Shown here: positions 34,287 to 44,644 of the stretch, piece by piece
Numbering within the stretch: the stretch's first letter is position 1
Layout of the letters: each line of letters starts with the position of its first letter
Made by a program: the position numbers and the translations under genes
Assembly (NCBI GenBank): GCA_903889445.1
Contig: CAISXF010000040.1
Location: 41,001-105,000, forward strand
Reading direction: 5' to 3'
DNA: 64,000 nt
From: an uncultured Pseudomonadota bacterium
Lineage (GTDB): Bacteria > Pseudomonadota > Gammaproteobacteria > Methylococcales > Methylomonadaceae
Notes under the pieces: generated by a model
Seen by the model: the letters and a program-made list of their open reading frames with translations, nothing else
The model's database searches: none
What the model was told of the DNA's origin: nothing

Positions 34287-34328
34287 CAAAAAAAGCCCCG
34301 ATTGCATCACGCTGTCGGGGCTTTTTTG
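34287..34328. terminator. hairpin type A (T10), distant copy outside the groEL island
   Basis: GACGCACAAAAAAAGCCCCGATTGCATCACGCTGTCGGGGCTTTTTT. Confidence 0.85.
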
Positions 34329-34382
34329 TTTTGAATCGCAGTTTGAAAAATCAGAGGCATTGAAAAAAACAATGTAACTTCA

Positions 34383-34781
34383 TCAACAAAAATTAAGTTC
34401 AACCGGTTTTTTACATGCTTTCTGAATCGCTTCATAAACTTGCTGTTGCTGAAATGGTTTTAACACATACCCTCTTGCGCCCGCTTTCAGGGCATCGAGT
34501 ACCATTCTTTCTTGTCCATGCGATGTGACCATGACGATTCTTGCATCAGGAAATTCGCTGATAATAGCTTGTGTCGCTTCAATCCCATCCATTTCTGGCA
34601 TGGTAATATCCATTGTCACAACATCCGGTTTGTATTCTTTATACGCCTCAATCGCTTCTTTTCCATTTTCAGCTGTTTTAATCACTTTGTAGCCGATAGT
34701 GTTCAAAAGTGACTTTAATTTCCTAACAACAATCGGTGAATCATCCACGACTAACACCCTCAACATAGCTAATTTTACCAT
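34383..34781 (-). CDS. CheY-like response regulator (receiver only)
   Basis: LVVDDSPIVVRKL, VTMDITMPEMDGIEA, VMVTSHGQ, LKPF. Confidence 0.93.
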   Translation of the reverse strand: MVKLAMLRVLVVDDSPIVVRKLKSLLNTIGYKVIKTAENGKEAIEAYKEYKPDVVTMDITMPEMDGIEATQAIISEFPDARIVMVTSHGQERMVLDALKAGARGYVLKPFQQQQVYEAIQKACKKPVELNFC

Positions 34782-34790
34782 TATCGTTCT

Positions 34791-35333
34791 CTACTCCACT
34801 AAACTAAAATTTGCACTAAAAAGTTTACTCGAACCCACCAAACTAACCGTCATATTCCCTAATGGCGTTTTTAAATGCTGTGCGTAAAATGTTGTATATT
34901 TCATCTCTCGAAGGGCTTTTTCGTTATTCAAAATTTTAGGTGGTGTCATTTTAATACCATTCGAGTCTAATCGCTGTAAATCTATGGTCGAATGCCCCAA
35001 AACGATATTGATAACATCACCTGCGGCGGCTTTACGATAGATTTCAATTTCGTTAGCTTCAATACCTAAATCGAAGGTCATTAAAGAATAAATGGCATTG
35101 ATTAACGATGTGTCAAAACTGAACACCACCAAAACGTTGATAGTGCCTCGCATGACAATCACGGCAGTCATATCATGTAATACAATCTCGTCCACGTTAC
35201 CGACAATGTTGTTATTTTCAATTACGTCAATTTTGAATTCACTTTTAAAATAAGCGCGTATTCTTTTTATGACAGATTCCATGACTTCTATAACTAACTG
35301 TTTTTCTGGCACGTCAAACCTCGGTTTTCTCAA
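34791..35333 (-). CDS. CheX-like chemotaxis phosphatase family protein
   Basis: CheX-like organisation, EIYRKAAAGDVINIVLGHS; between CheY and kinase genes. Confidence 0.65.
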   Translation of the reverse strand: MRKPRFDVPEKQLVIEVMESVIKRIRAYFKSEFKIDVIENNNIVGNVDEIVLHDMTAVIVMRGTINVLVVFSFDTSLINAIYSLMTFDLGIEANEIEIYRKAAAGDVINIVLGHSTIDLQRLDSNGIKMTPPKILNNEKALREMKYTTFYAQHLKTPLGNMTVSLVGSSKLFSANFSLVE

Positions 35334-37323
35334 GATTTTTCGAGAGAATTAAGGGCAATCTAAATAAAAATTGAGTGCCTTGTCCAACGGCTGTTTTGAC
35401 CCGCACTTCACCGCCCAAATTATGTACTTCATTCAACACGGCTGCTAAACCCACCCCGCGTCCGGCTAATTCCGTGACATCGCGCCGTGTACTGATATTA
35501 TCGACAAAAATAAATTGTGTCACTTCATCATCCGACATAGCGGCAATTTCATCTACCGTATGAATTCCCACTGCCGCGATGCGTTCGCGCAAGGCGTTAA
35601 GATTGATGCCCGCGCCATCATCGAAAATAGTTAATAAAATCACATTGTTTTCTTGGGAAATATGGCAAGTAATCGTCCCGTTTTCTTCTTTTTCAATTTC
35701 CAAACGTTCTTCTGGACTTTCTATACCATGAACGACGGCGTTACGAAATACATGAACCAAAGAGCGTATAAACGGCTGGTAAGTACGCCAATCAATGGTC
35801 ACATGTTCATCATCAATGATTAAGAGAGGGGCAACTTGTTTTTCTATTGTTTTTGCCGCTTGTTGCACCAGACCATCAAAGCTCATTAACATGCTTTTTA
35901 AAGAAACCTTGCGTAGCGTACACATTTCTTTAAGTAGCCTGCGAATTTCTGGTGTGGACGTATCTATCATTTCACCGCGTAACAAACACATCGCCAATTT
36001 TTCAATTTGTAATGCCAAAGAACCGGTTAAAAAAATATTTTCGTCATTCATTAGAAAATCACTACCTAATGCGTCCGTGAGAATGGCTAAATCCTTCTCA
36101 AAAGGAATTTTAAGCGTGTTCGGCAAAATAATTTCGGCAATATGTTTTGCCTTCAGCGCATCATTGTGTGTCAATAATTCAGATAAATCGTTTTCAACCT
36201 CGTGCAAAAATGGGGGCGTATTCGGAAAACAAAACTGGTTCAACAGCCCTTTGTAAGTATGGATTTCGCGGTAAAGTTCTTTGGTCAATTCTTGGGGTAA
36301 TTGAGCGATAAATGTGCGAAACCCATCAATAATGTCGAAAAAATTACGACTATCAGAAACCGCCATCACAACGAATTGAAGGTTTTTGCGCTCTATTTCT
36401 AACATTGTTGCAATATGCCGTTCTTGGGTAATGTTAGTCAAAATAACCATGAATTTATTATGTTCCAACATTTTATATTCGGTTTTCAGAACCAGTTCAC
36501 CATGTTGCATTTCGGTTGGTAACAACGACAACATATTTTCACGCACAGATTCTTCCGTTTCGTCTAGCACAGAAGAAATAATTAGGCGAAACAAATCCGC
36601 TTTGCTTTTATCGTCGGAAAAAAACACATCACTGGCATTTTTTTTTGCGGGGGATTCACCCAACATGGTTTCGCAAGCACGGCTATACTGATCATTGATT
36701 ATTAAATTTGCACCAAAAGATAAAAATCCTTGAGCTGAATTATCCAACAAATGCTTGAAATCTTCAGGAGCTTGTTCAAATTCCGCAGTCAACATTTTAC
36801 TGACTAATTCGGTCGCCCGTTTACCCGCCAAATGAACTTGTTGAATGTTGTCTTGAATGGCGAGTCGCAATACCTCATCCGTTATGTCGTGACTAAAAAA
36901 TTCACTCATCTCGTTATAACCGAGAACACAGCTCAATATATTATTAAACTCATGGGCAATGCCTCCCGTAGTGAGTAGATGAATATTTTCAATTTTTTGC
37001 ATGTAATTAACCTTTTTTACTGCCTGTTTACTTGCCAAATTAACTTCTTGGATGTTGTTTTGAATGGCGCGGCGTAATACCTCATCCGTTATTTCGTCAC
37101 TAAACATTTGATTCATGTCGTTATAACCAATAACACTACTCAAGATATTATTAAACTCGAGAGCAAGGCTGACAGAAATAAATGGCTCCATACTTTCCGG
37201 CTTTCGCATGTGATGAACAACTTGCTCCTTCCCATTTATTTTTGCCAAAATCAGTTTATCGGCACGCTGTTTTTTTTCGAAATTTGGAACAATACGTTTT
37301 TTATTTGTGCGTTCTATTTCCAA
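35314..37323 (-). CDS. histidine kinase with duplicated HisKA-like segment and CheA-type ATPase domain
   Basis: AHEFNNILSCVLGYNEM; PAS-like region; HVFRNAVVHGIESPEER, DDGAGINLNALRERI, GRGVGLAAVLNEVHNLGG. Confidence 0.85.
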   Translation of the reverse strand: MEIERTNKKRIVPNFEKKQRADKLILAKINGKEQVVHHMRKPESMEPFISVSLALEFNNILSSVIGYNDMNQMFSDEITDEVLRRAIQNNIQEVNLASKQAVKKVNYMQKIENIHLLTTGGIAHEFNNILSCVLGYNEMSEFFSHDITDEVLRLAIQDNIQQVHLAGKRATELVSKMLTAEFEQAPEDFKHLLDNSAQGFLSFGANLIINDQYSRACETMLGESPAKKNASDVFFSDDKSKADLFRLIISSVLDETEESVRENMLSLLPTEMQHGELVLKTEYKMLEHNKFMVILTNITQERHIATMLEIERKNLQFVVMAVSDSRNFFDIIDGFRTFIAQLPQELTKELYREIHTYKGLLNQFCFPNTPPFLHEVENDLSELLTHNDALKAKHIAEIILPNTLKIPFEKDLAILTDALGSDFLMNDENIFLTGSLALQIEKLAMCLLRGEMIDTSTPEIRRLLKEMCTLRKVSLKSMLMSFDGLVQQAAKTIEKQVAPLLIIDDEHVTIDWRTYQPFIRSLVHVFRNAVVHGIESPEERLEIEKEENGTITCHISQENNVILLTIFDDGAGINLNALRERIAAVGIHTVDEIAAMSDDEVTQFIFVDNISTRRDVTELAGRGVGLAAVLNEVHNLGGEVRVKTAVGQGTQFLFRLPLILSKNLEKTEV

Positions 37324-37333
37324 AATAGTTCCT

Positions 37334-38458
37334 TCAAATCAGATTTTTACTGTTTCGATTATTCCGAAAAACGAGCGGTTTTTCATTGCTTGATAACGCC
37401 GAATTTCGTGCCGTCGAAATCAATTCGTCAATAACGTGATGTTGCGGCGATTTACTGCAAACAGGATCCGTCGCGCTCGCATCGCCCGTCAACAAATAGG
37501 CTTGGCAACGACATCCGCCAAAATCTTTTTCTTTTTCGTCGCAACTTCGACACGGTTCTTGCATCCATTCAAAACCGCGAAAGAAATTAAACGCTTTTGA
37601 ATCGTGCCAAATTTCCGAAACGCTGAAATCATTCACGTTTGGACAATCAAAATTCGGTAAATCTCGTGCCGAATGACACGGCAACGCCACGCCGTCTGGC
37701 GTAATCGTTAAAAATGTCGTCGCCCAACCGTTCATGCACGCTTTCGGGCGGTCTTCGTAAAAATCTGGCACGACATAATAAATTTTCATTTTGCCCGCGA
37801 CTTTTTCTTTATACGCTTGAGCAATCGCTTCGGCGGTTTCAAATTGTTCTTTCGTGGGCAATAATAAATCCCGATTCAAATGCGCCCAACCGTAGTATTG
37901 CGTGTTGGCGAGTTCTAAATAATCCGCGCCCAACGCTTCCGCCATTGCCAAAATTTCTGGCATTTGGTGAATGTTTTCACGATGAATCACGACGCAAAGC
38001 ACCATCGGATAACCGTGTTTTTTCACCAATCGCGCCACAGTTTGTTTGTGTTCAAACGACGCAGTACCAGCAATGTGGTCGTTTAATTCTTGTGAACTGG
38101 CTTGAATACTGACTTGAATGTGATCGAGTCCAGCGGTTTTCAGTTGAATAATTTTTTCTTCCGTCAAACCATAACCCGACGTAATCAGATTCGAGTAATA
38201 ACCTAATTCCCGCGCGTGCTGCACTAATTCGACCAAATCGGTACGAGTGAGCGGTTCGCCGCCTGAAAAACCAAGTTGTACCGCGCCCATTTTTCGCGCT
38301 TCGGTCAACACACGCTTCCAATCGTCGGTGCTAAGTTCGCTTTTGTATTTTGTGTAATTGAGCGGATTCGAGCAATAAGGGCATTGCAACGGACACGCAT
38401 ACGTTAATTCCGCCAATAACCAGCGCGGTGGGGTATTAGTTTTGAGTAATCCAGCCAT
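37334..38458 (-). CDS. pqqE: PqqA peptide cyclase PqqE (radical SAM)
   Basis: [23 protein letters not shown]; CxxC SPASM motifs [18 protein letters not shown]. Confidence 0.95.
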   Translation of the reverse strand: MAGLLKTNTPPRWLLAELTYACPLQCPYCSNPLNYTKYKSELSTDDWKRVLTEARKMGAVQLGFSGGEPLTRTDLVELVQHARELGYYSNLITSGYGLTEEKIIQLKTAGLDHIQVSIQASSQELNDHIAGTASFEHKQTVARLVKKHGYPMVLCVVIHRENIHQMPEILAMAEALGADYLELANTQYYGWAHLNRDLLLPTKEQFETAEAIAQAYKEKVAGKMKIYYVVPDFYEDRPKACMNGWATTFLTITPDGVALPCHSARDLPNFDCPNVNDFSVSEIWHDSKAFNFFRGFEWMQEPCRSCDEKEKDFGGCRCQAYLLTGDASATDPVCSKSPQHHVIDELISTARNSALSSNEKPLVFRNNRNSKNLI

Positions 38459-38708
38459 TATCTAAAGCGACCTCTAAAAAAGCGGTAATGTCGGCGGTTA
38501 AGCCTGACGTTTCAAATGTGGTTTCTAATTTTTGCACCAGTTCGGCGAGGTGGCGCGTGCCGTCACACAGTTTCAGAATTTCAGCCGAACTTTGGTTTAA
38601 TTCGACCATGCCTTCAGGATACAAAATAACGGTTTTTTGCTGAACCTCTTCCCATTGCAAGCGGTGCAATGGTGAAAAAGTAAGTAATTGTTCGGGGTTT
38701 ACGGTCAT
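38436..38708 (-). CDS. pqqD: PQQ biosynthesis peptide chaperone PqqD
   Basis: [34 protein letters not shown]. Confidence 0.93.
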   Translation of the reverse strand: MTVNPEQLLTFSPLHRLQWEEVQQKTVILYPEGMVELNQSSAEILKLCDGTRHLAELVQKLETTFETSGLTADITAFLEVALDNGWITQN

Positions 38709-38733
38709 AAAAAGTGTGAGTAAGTTTAAAAAA

Positions 38734-39567
38734 TTAACTGCCTGCGTTTTGTAGATTATTCAACAAACCTTTGTAGTATTCCAGCATTTGCATCAAAAAC
38801 ATAATTGCTACGTCGATTTCATTTTTAACATCATGCACAAAATTGTGATGTTGAAAGGTTTCTTGCGTGTAAAACGACAAGCCCATATAAATCGTATTTG
38901 CGCCCATCGCAATCATGATGAATGCCGCAGATTTCAACATTAGCCCGCGAAAATGCGCGTTCATTTTGCCAAACGCCACGCTGATAAATAACATCGTCGG
39001 AAGCGTTCCCGCGCCAAACGTCAGCATCAACAAACCGCCGTCTAAAATCGTCGGAGCAGAAGTCGCTTTCACCGCCATCGCAAACGTCAGCGGACACGGC
39101 ATTAAACCGTTCATCAAACCTGCCAACGACGCGCCAATAATGCCGCCTTTAGTGCGTGACGCGGCGTAACCTTTGCGAATAAATGCCATTGGAATCAAGC
39201 GAATTGAACCTTGAAACGGAATCCAACCCAAAATCCCCAACGCTAAAATAATCACCACCGCGCCAATGAACATTTGCAAAATGCTTTGAACTTTGCCAAA
39301 AATGCCGCTTGAAATTAGCACCATTCCCATTGCCGCCGCCGCAAAACCCACCATCGTATAAACGCTGATGCGGGAAAATTGATAAAATAAATACGGTAAA
39401 TAACTGCGCGTCGCGGTCGAATTCATAAAATAACCCGACACCAACGCGCCACACATTCCCAAACAATGCCCACTTCCCAGCATGCCCGCCATAAACGCCA
39501 AGCCATAATCAAAGCCGCCCGAAGCCGCCATGACGTGCATGCTGTGATCCATTGTTGAATGATCCAT
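38734..39567 (-). CDS. TauE/SafE (UreH-like) family membrane protein
   Basis: FMAGMLGSGHCLGMCGALVSG, LNGLMPCPLTFAMA; adjacent to Cu-ATPase. Confidence 0.85.
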   Translation of the reverse strand: MDHSTMDHSMHVMAASGGFDYGLAFMAGMLGSGHCLGMCGALVSGYFMNSTATRSYLPYLFYQFSRISVYTMVGFAAAAMGMVLISSGIFGKVQSILQMFIGAVVIILALGILGWIPFQGSIRLIPMAFIRKGYAASRTKGGIIGASLAGLMNGLMPCPLTFAMAVKATSAPTILDGGLLMLTFGAGTLPTMLFISVAFGKMNAHFRGLMLKSAAFIMIAMGANTIYMGLSFYTQETFQHHNFVHDVKNEIDVAIMFLMQMLEYYKGLLNNLQNAGS

Positions 39568-39579
39568 AGAAATCCCTTT

Positions 39580-42015
39580 TTAGTTTTTATTTAAACGCAA
39601 TGAATTCACAATCACCGACACGGAACTCAACGCCATTGCCGCCGACGCAATCATTGGATTCAAACGTCCCGCCGCCGCAATCGGAATCGCAATCACGTTA
39701 TAACCGAACGCCCAAAACAGATTTTGTTTAATGACGGTAATCGTTTTTTTGCTGAGTTCAATGCCCGCCGTCACTTTTGAAATATCGCCTTGAACCAGCG
39801 TCATGTCTGCCGATTCAATCGCCACATCGGTTCCCGTTCCAATCGCAAAACCTACATCAGCTGCCGCCAATGCTGGCGCGTCGTTAATGCCGTCGCCAAT
39901 CATGCCAACTTTTTTGCCTTGCGCTTGATAATCTCGAATCACGGTTAATTTTTGTTCGGGCGTGGCGTTGGCAATCACGGTTTTAATGCCGACTTTTGCC
40001 GCAATATAATGAGCGGTTTTTTCGGTGTCGCCCGTGACCATTAACGTTTCAATGCCTTGTTTTTTCAAACGTAAAATTGCCGCCGCTGCATCAGGTCGCG
40101 CTTTATCGGCAATCCCAAAAACCGCCGCTTCTTTGCCGTTAATCGCCATGAAAACAGGCGTTTTGCCTTGCGACGCAAATTCACCTGCCGCATTTTGTAA
40201 CCCGTCAATCGAAACGCTTTGTTCAATCAACCATGCTTTGTTTCCAAGCAAGATTTTTTTGCCATCGATTTCGGATTCAATGCCGCGTCCCGTTTCACTT
40301 TGAAAATGCGTGCAAGGTTCTAAATTGATATTTTTTTCAGCCGCATAAAGCACAATGGCTTTGCCTAAAAAATGTTCTGAATTGTGTTCAGCGGAGGCGG
40401 CTAATTTGATTAAATTCGTTTCGCTCAAACGTGAAATTTTCAACAAATCCGTGACTTTCGGTTTGCCTTCGGTAATCGTGCCTGTTTTGTCGAACACGAT
40501 AACGTTGAGTTTCGCGGCGGTTTCTAAACTTTCACCGTTGCGAATATAAATGCCTTCGCGTGCCGCTTGACCAGCTCCGACCATAATTGCCGCAGGCGTT
40601 GCCAATCCTAACGCGCACGGGCAAGCAATCAACAAAACGGTGATTGCGTTGCCAAATGCAAAACTAAACGACGCGCCAGCGGCGAGCCAACCGACCAATG
40701 TTAAAGCGGATAACGCCATTACCGACGGCACGAAAACCGCTGAAATTCTATCGACGTGTTTTTGAATCGGTAATTTTGTCGATTGTGCTTGGTCAACCAT
40801 GTGGACGATTCCCGCCAACACCGTATCCATGCCGATTGCCGTGACTTGCACCCGCAACGCGCCACTGCCATTGACACAACCGCCGATGACTTTGTTGCCG
40901 CTATTTTTCACGACGGGCAAACTTTCACCCGTGACCATAGATTCGTCAACCGTTGAAACGCCGTGAATTACCACGCCGTCGGTCGGAATTTTTTCACCAG
41001 GTCTCACCAAAATAATGTCGTCGATTTCGAGCGTGTCAACGTCCACAATTTCTTCGATTTCGCCGTTAATTCGCGTGGCGGTTTGCGGTTGTAAATCCAC
41101 TAATTGTCGAATCGCTTCGCCTGCTTTGCCTTTGGCGCGTTCTTCTAAATATCGTCCGAGCAAAACAAACGTGATAATTGCCGCCGCCGCTTCAAAATAC
41201 AAATGTCCGCTACGTCGCAAAAATGCGGGCAAGCTGTAACCGTAAGCTGAACCCACGCCTAACGCGATGAGCGAATCCATGTTTGCTGCGCGTTGCCTAG
41301 CTAACCGCCATGCTTTCGCGAAAAATGGAAATCCTGCCCAAAATACCACGGGCGTGGTCAACGCTAATTGCATCCAATGTAATTTGCGCGACGTAACCAT
41401 CGCCATTCCCGCAAGAATCACGGGCGTGCTTAAAATCGCTGACCACACAAAACGATTTCGTGCCGTGGCAACGCGATTGTGTTCTTTTTCGATGAGTTTT
41501 TTACGTTGCGACAACGTGTCCATCGGATACGTTTGATAGCCGATTTGCGTAATCAATTTATTCACGTCGTCTTTCGTTAATTGCCCTTGAACGTTCAATG
41601 TTGACGTGCCGAAATTCACGCTCGCGGTTTTCACCCGTTCGTCACGCTTCAACACCATTTCAATCAACAACGCGCACGACGCGCAACTCATGCCTTCAAC
41701 CGCCAAATCAATGTCTTGAAGTTTGCCTTCAAAATGTTTCTTTTCGTGATGCGGCAACGTTAAACTTTTATGCGCGATATTCCCCAAAACCGCCTCGAGC
41801 AAAATCAGCAAATTTTTCTTCGGCAAACCAGCGGGATCAAATTCAATCACCACCGAACCGATTTCCCAGACTGTTTTCACGCGCTTAATTTCAGGGCGTT
41901 TTTTTAAAATTATTTCAAAAATATACGCGCGTTCTTGGTCATTTTTGAGAATCGGCGACACAATCCGAATGCGCCGCGCGAGTTGATGAACTATGTGGAA
42001 GTTTTTTTGAGTCAC
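39580..42015 (-). CDS. heavy-metal (Cu+) translocating P-type ATPase
   Basis: [61 protein letters not shown]. Confidence 0.95.
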   Translation of the reverse strand: MTQKNFHIVHQLARRIRIVSPILKNDQERAYIFEIILKKRPEIKRVKTVWEIGSVVIEFDPAGLPKKNLLILLEAVLGNIAHKSLTLPHHEKKHFEGKLQDIDLAVEGMSCASCALLIEMVLKRDERVKTASVNFGTSTLNVQGQLTKDDVNKLITQIGYQTYPMDTLSQRKKLIEKEHNRVATARNRFVWSAILSTPVILAGMAMVTSRKLHWMQLALTTPVVFWAGFPFFAKAWRLARQRAANMDSLIALGVGSAYGYSLPAFLRRSGHLYFEAAAAIITFVLLGRYLEERAKGKAGEAIRQLVDLQPQTATRINGEIEEIVDVDTLEIDDIILVRPGEKIPTDGVVIHGVSTVDESMVTGESLPVVKNSGNKVIGGCVNGSGALRVQVTAIGMDTVLAGIVHMVDQAQSTKLPIQKHVDRISAVFVPSVMALSALTLVGWLAAGASFSFAFGNAITVLLIACPCALGLATPAAIMVGAGQAAREGIYIRNGESLETAAKLNVIVFDKTGTITEGKPKVTDLLKISRLSETNLIKLAASAEHNSEHFLGKAIVLYAAEKNINLEPCTHFQSETGRGIESEIDGKKILLGNKAWLIEQSVSIDGLQNAAGEFASQGKTPVFMAINGKEAAVFGIADKARPDAAAAILRLKKQGIETLMVTGDTEKTAHYIAAKVGIKTVIANATPEQKLTVIRDYQAQGKKVGMIGDGINDAPALAAADVGFAIGTGTDVAIESADMTLVQGDISKVTAGIELSKKTITVIKQNLFWAFGYNVIAIPIAAAGRLNPMIASAAMALSSVSVIVNSLRLNKN

Positions 42016-42030
42016 GGGAACACTCTCAGA

Positions 42031-43131
<1,101 letters not shown>

Positions 43132-43217
43132 AATCTCAACGCAATTAGTAGAAAAACAAAACGGGTTTTTCTCGCGTAATGCTAGAAAAACCCGTTGGTA
43201 AGTTGGACGTGAAAAAT

Positions 43218-43520
43218 TTAGTCTTCTTTCGTTTCAGCGACTAAATCTTCCAAGTTTTCTTTTTGTTGTAACACGAAATCTTTGCCTGCATCCACGACTT
43301 TCGTGGTGCTAGCGATAATATCTTTGCGGTATTTGTGAATCAAAAAACCCGTGATTAAACCTAATCCAAATACCACAACTGGATTTTTTACGGCGATACT
43401 CATTACTTTACTCCCACTATAAACAACGGCTGAGGCGATAGAGCCTTTGAAAATTTCTTTAGACATTGAATCGCCGTTTTTCACGGCGTTATGTACTTGT
43501 TTTACGGCTTTGCTTTCCAT
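43218..43520 (-). CDS. small membrane protein (YtxH-like) in copper cluster
   Basis: one TM helix, C-terminal Lys/Glu-rich helix. Confidence 0.45.
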   Translation of the reverse strand: MESKAVKQVHNAVKNGDSMSKEIFKGSIASAVVYSGSKVMSIAVKNPVVVFGLGLITGFLIHKYRKDIIASTTKVVDAGKDFVLQQKENLEDLVAETKED

Positions 43521-43534
43521 AATTTCGTCTCGAA

Positions 43535-43693
43535 TTATTCGGCTAAAACTTGGTCTTCATTCAACATTTGATAAATACCTTTACAGCCATCACAACAAAA
43601 ATATTTTTGTTCACCCGTCTTTAATTTCAAGGTAAATCCTGAAACTTCAACGGTTAGCCCGCACAAATCGCAGGCTTTTTTTTCTTCGCTCAT
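43535..43693 (-). CDS. 52-aa TRASH-like metal-binding protein, below the ORF-track size cut-off
   Basis: manual translation MSEEKKACDLCGLTVEVSGFTLKLKTGEQKYFCCDGCKGIYQMLNEDQVLAE*. Confidence 0.75.
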   Translation of the reverse strand: MSEEKKACDLCGLTVEVSGFTLKLKTGEQKYFCCDGCKGIYQMLNEDQVLAE

Positions 43694-43773
43694 CACATTC
43701 ACCAAATATAGATGCCTAACTCAATTGCATAGTAGCAAAACTGAGGGGTTGCTACAATCGCGACGTTTTTACG

Positions 43774-43989
43774 TTAGCAATTTAGTTTGTCTTGTGGCAA
43801 TTTTCCACTTTGCACGGCTTTACTCGACGCTTTCATTAACGCAATTCGTAACGCTCCCGTTAAACTCGCGCCCAATCCTAATCGCATAGCAAATGCCGGT
43901 AAAATAATCATTGAGGCGACCGCCAGCCCCGCTCCGAGTAGCAACGCGCTGTTATTATGTTGTTTTGAATTAACCGATTGTGTAGCCAT
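43774..43989 (-). CDS. small hydrophobic protein of unknown function (start probably MATQSVNSK)
   Basis: ORF with one or two hydrophobic helices. Confidence 0.4.
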   Translation of the reverse strand: MATQSVNSKQHNNSALLLGAGLAVASMIILPAFAMRLGLGASLTGALRIALMKASSKAVQSGKLPQDKLNC

Positions 43990-44482
43990 GATTAAAACCT
44001 CTGCACGAAAAAATGGATTAAATTGCGAAATATCTCTCGCTCTTTTGCACACATTATGCCAAAAAATAATATCTCGTTTTTCAATAGGTTAATAAATATT
44101 CCCTCCGCAAAAATTAAAAACTGTGTGATATGCCACAGTGTTTACAGGTTATTTGCCGTAGTTTTGAAAACCTTCTGCAAACCGCCCATTGTGGCAACAG
44201 AAAGGCTAACAAGGCTAAAAATATCAACTTCATAATTCCTCCGCTTTAGTTTTTAAAATCAAATATACATCAACTGATTAATGCTATCACCAAACTAATG
44301 GATTTTGTCATTTTATAGGCTCCGAAATCGATTTTAGTTTTCAAAAAATATAAAAACATGACGCTTAATATGACCTAACATTTACGAAACCCACGCCACC
44401 ATATTTTTTTAGTGGTAATTCATAAATAAACAAGATTATAATTGCTTATGATTTTAATTTAAGTCAAGGCGCAATCATGTTG

Positions 44483-44506
44483 TCAGTCAGTCAGTCAGTC
44501 AGTCAG
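44483..44506 (+). repeat. tetranucleotide microsatellite (TCAG)6
   Basis: TCAGTCAGTCAGTCAGTCAGTCAG. Confidence 0.95.
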
Positions 44507-44584
44507 AAAAATTGTTTTGGCATTTTTCACCATGTCAACGTTTTCTTTGCGCTAAATTTCAATTCACTATCAACTTCCAAACCC

Positions 44585-44618
44585 GCTAATGCTTTTGCGT
44601 TAGCGGGTTTTTTTATTG
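44585..44618. terminator. terminator-like hairpin
   Basis: CCCGCTAATGC-TTTT-GCGTTAGCGGGTTTTTTT. Confidence 0.7.
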
Positions 44619-44644
44619 CCTTAAATTTCTCATAGGAACACACC

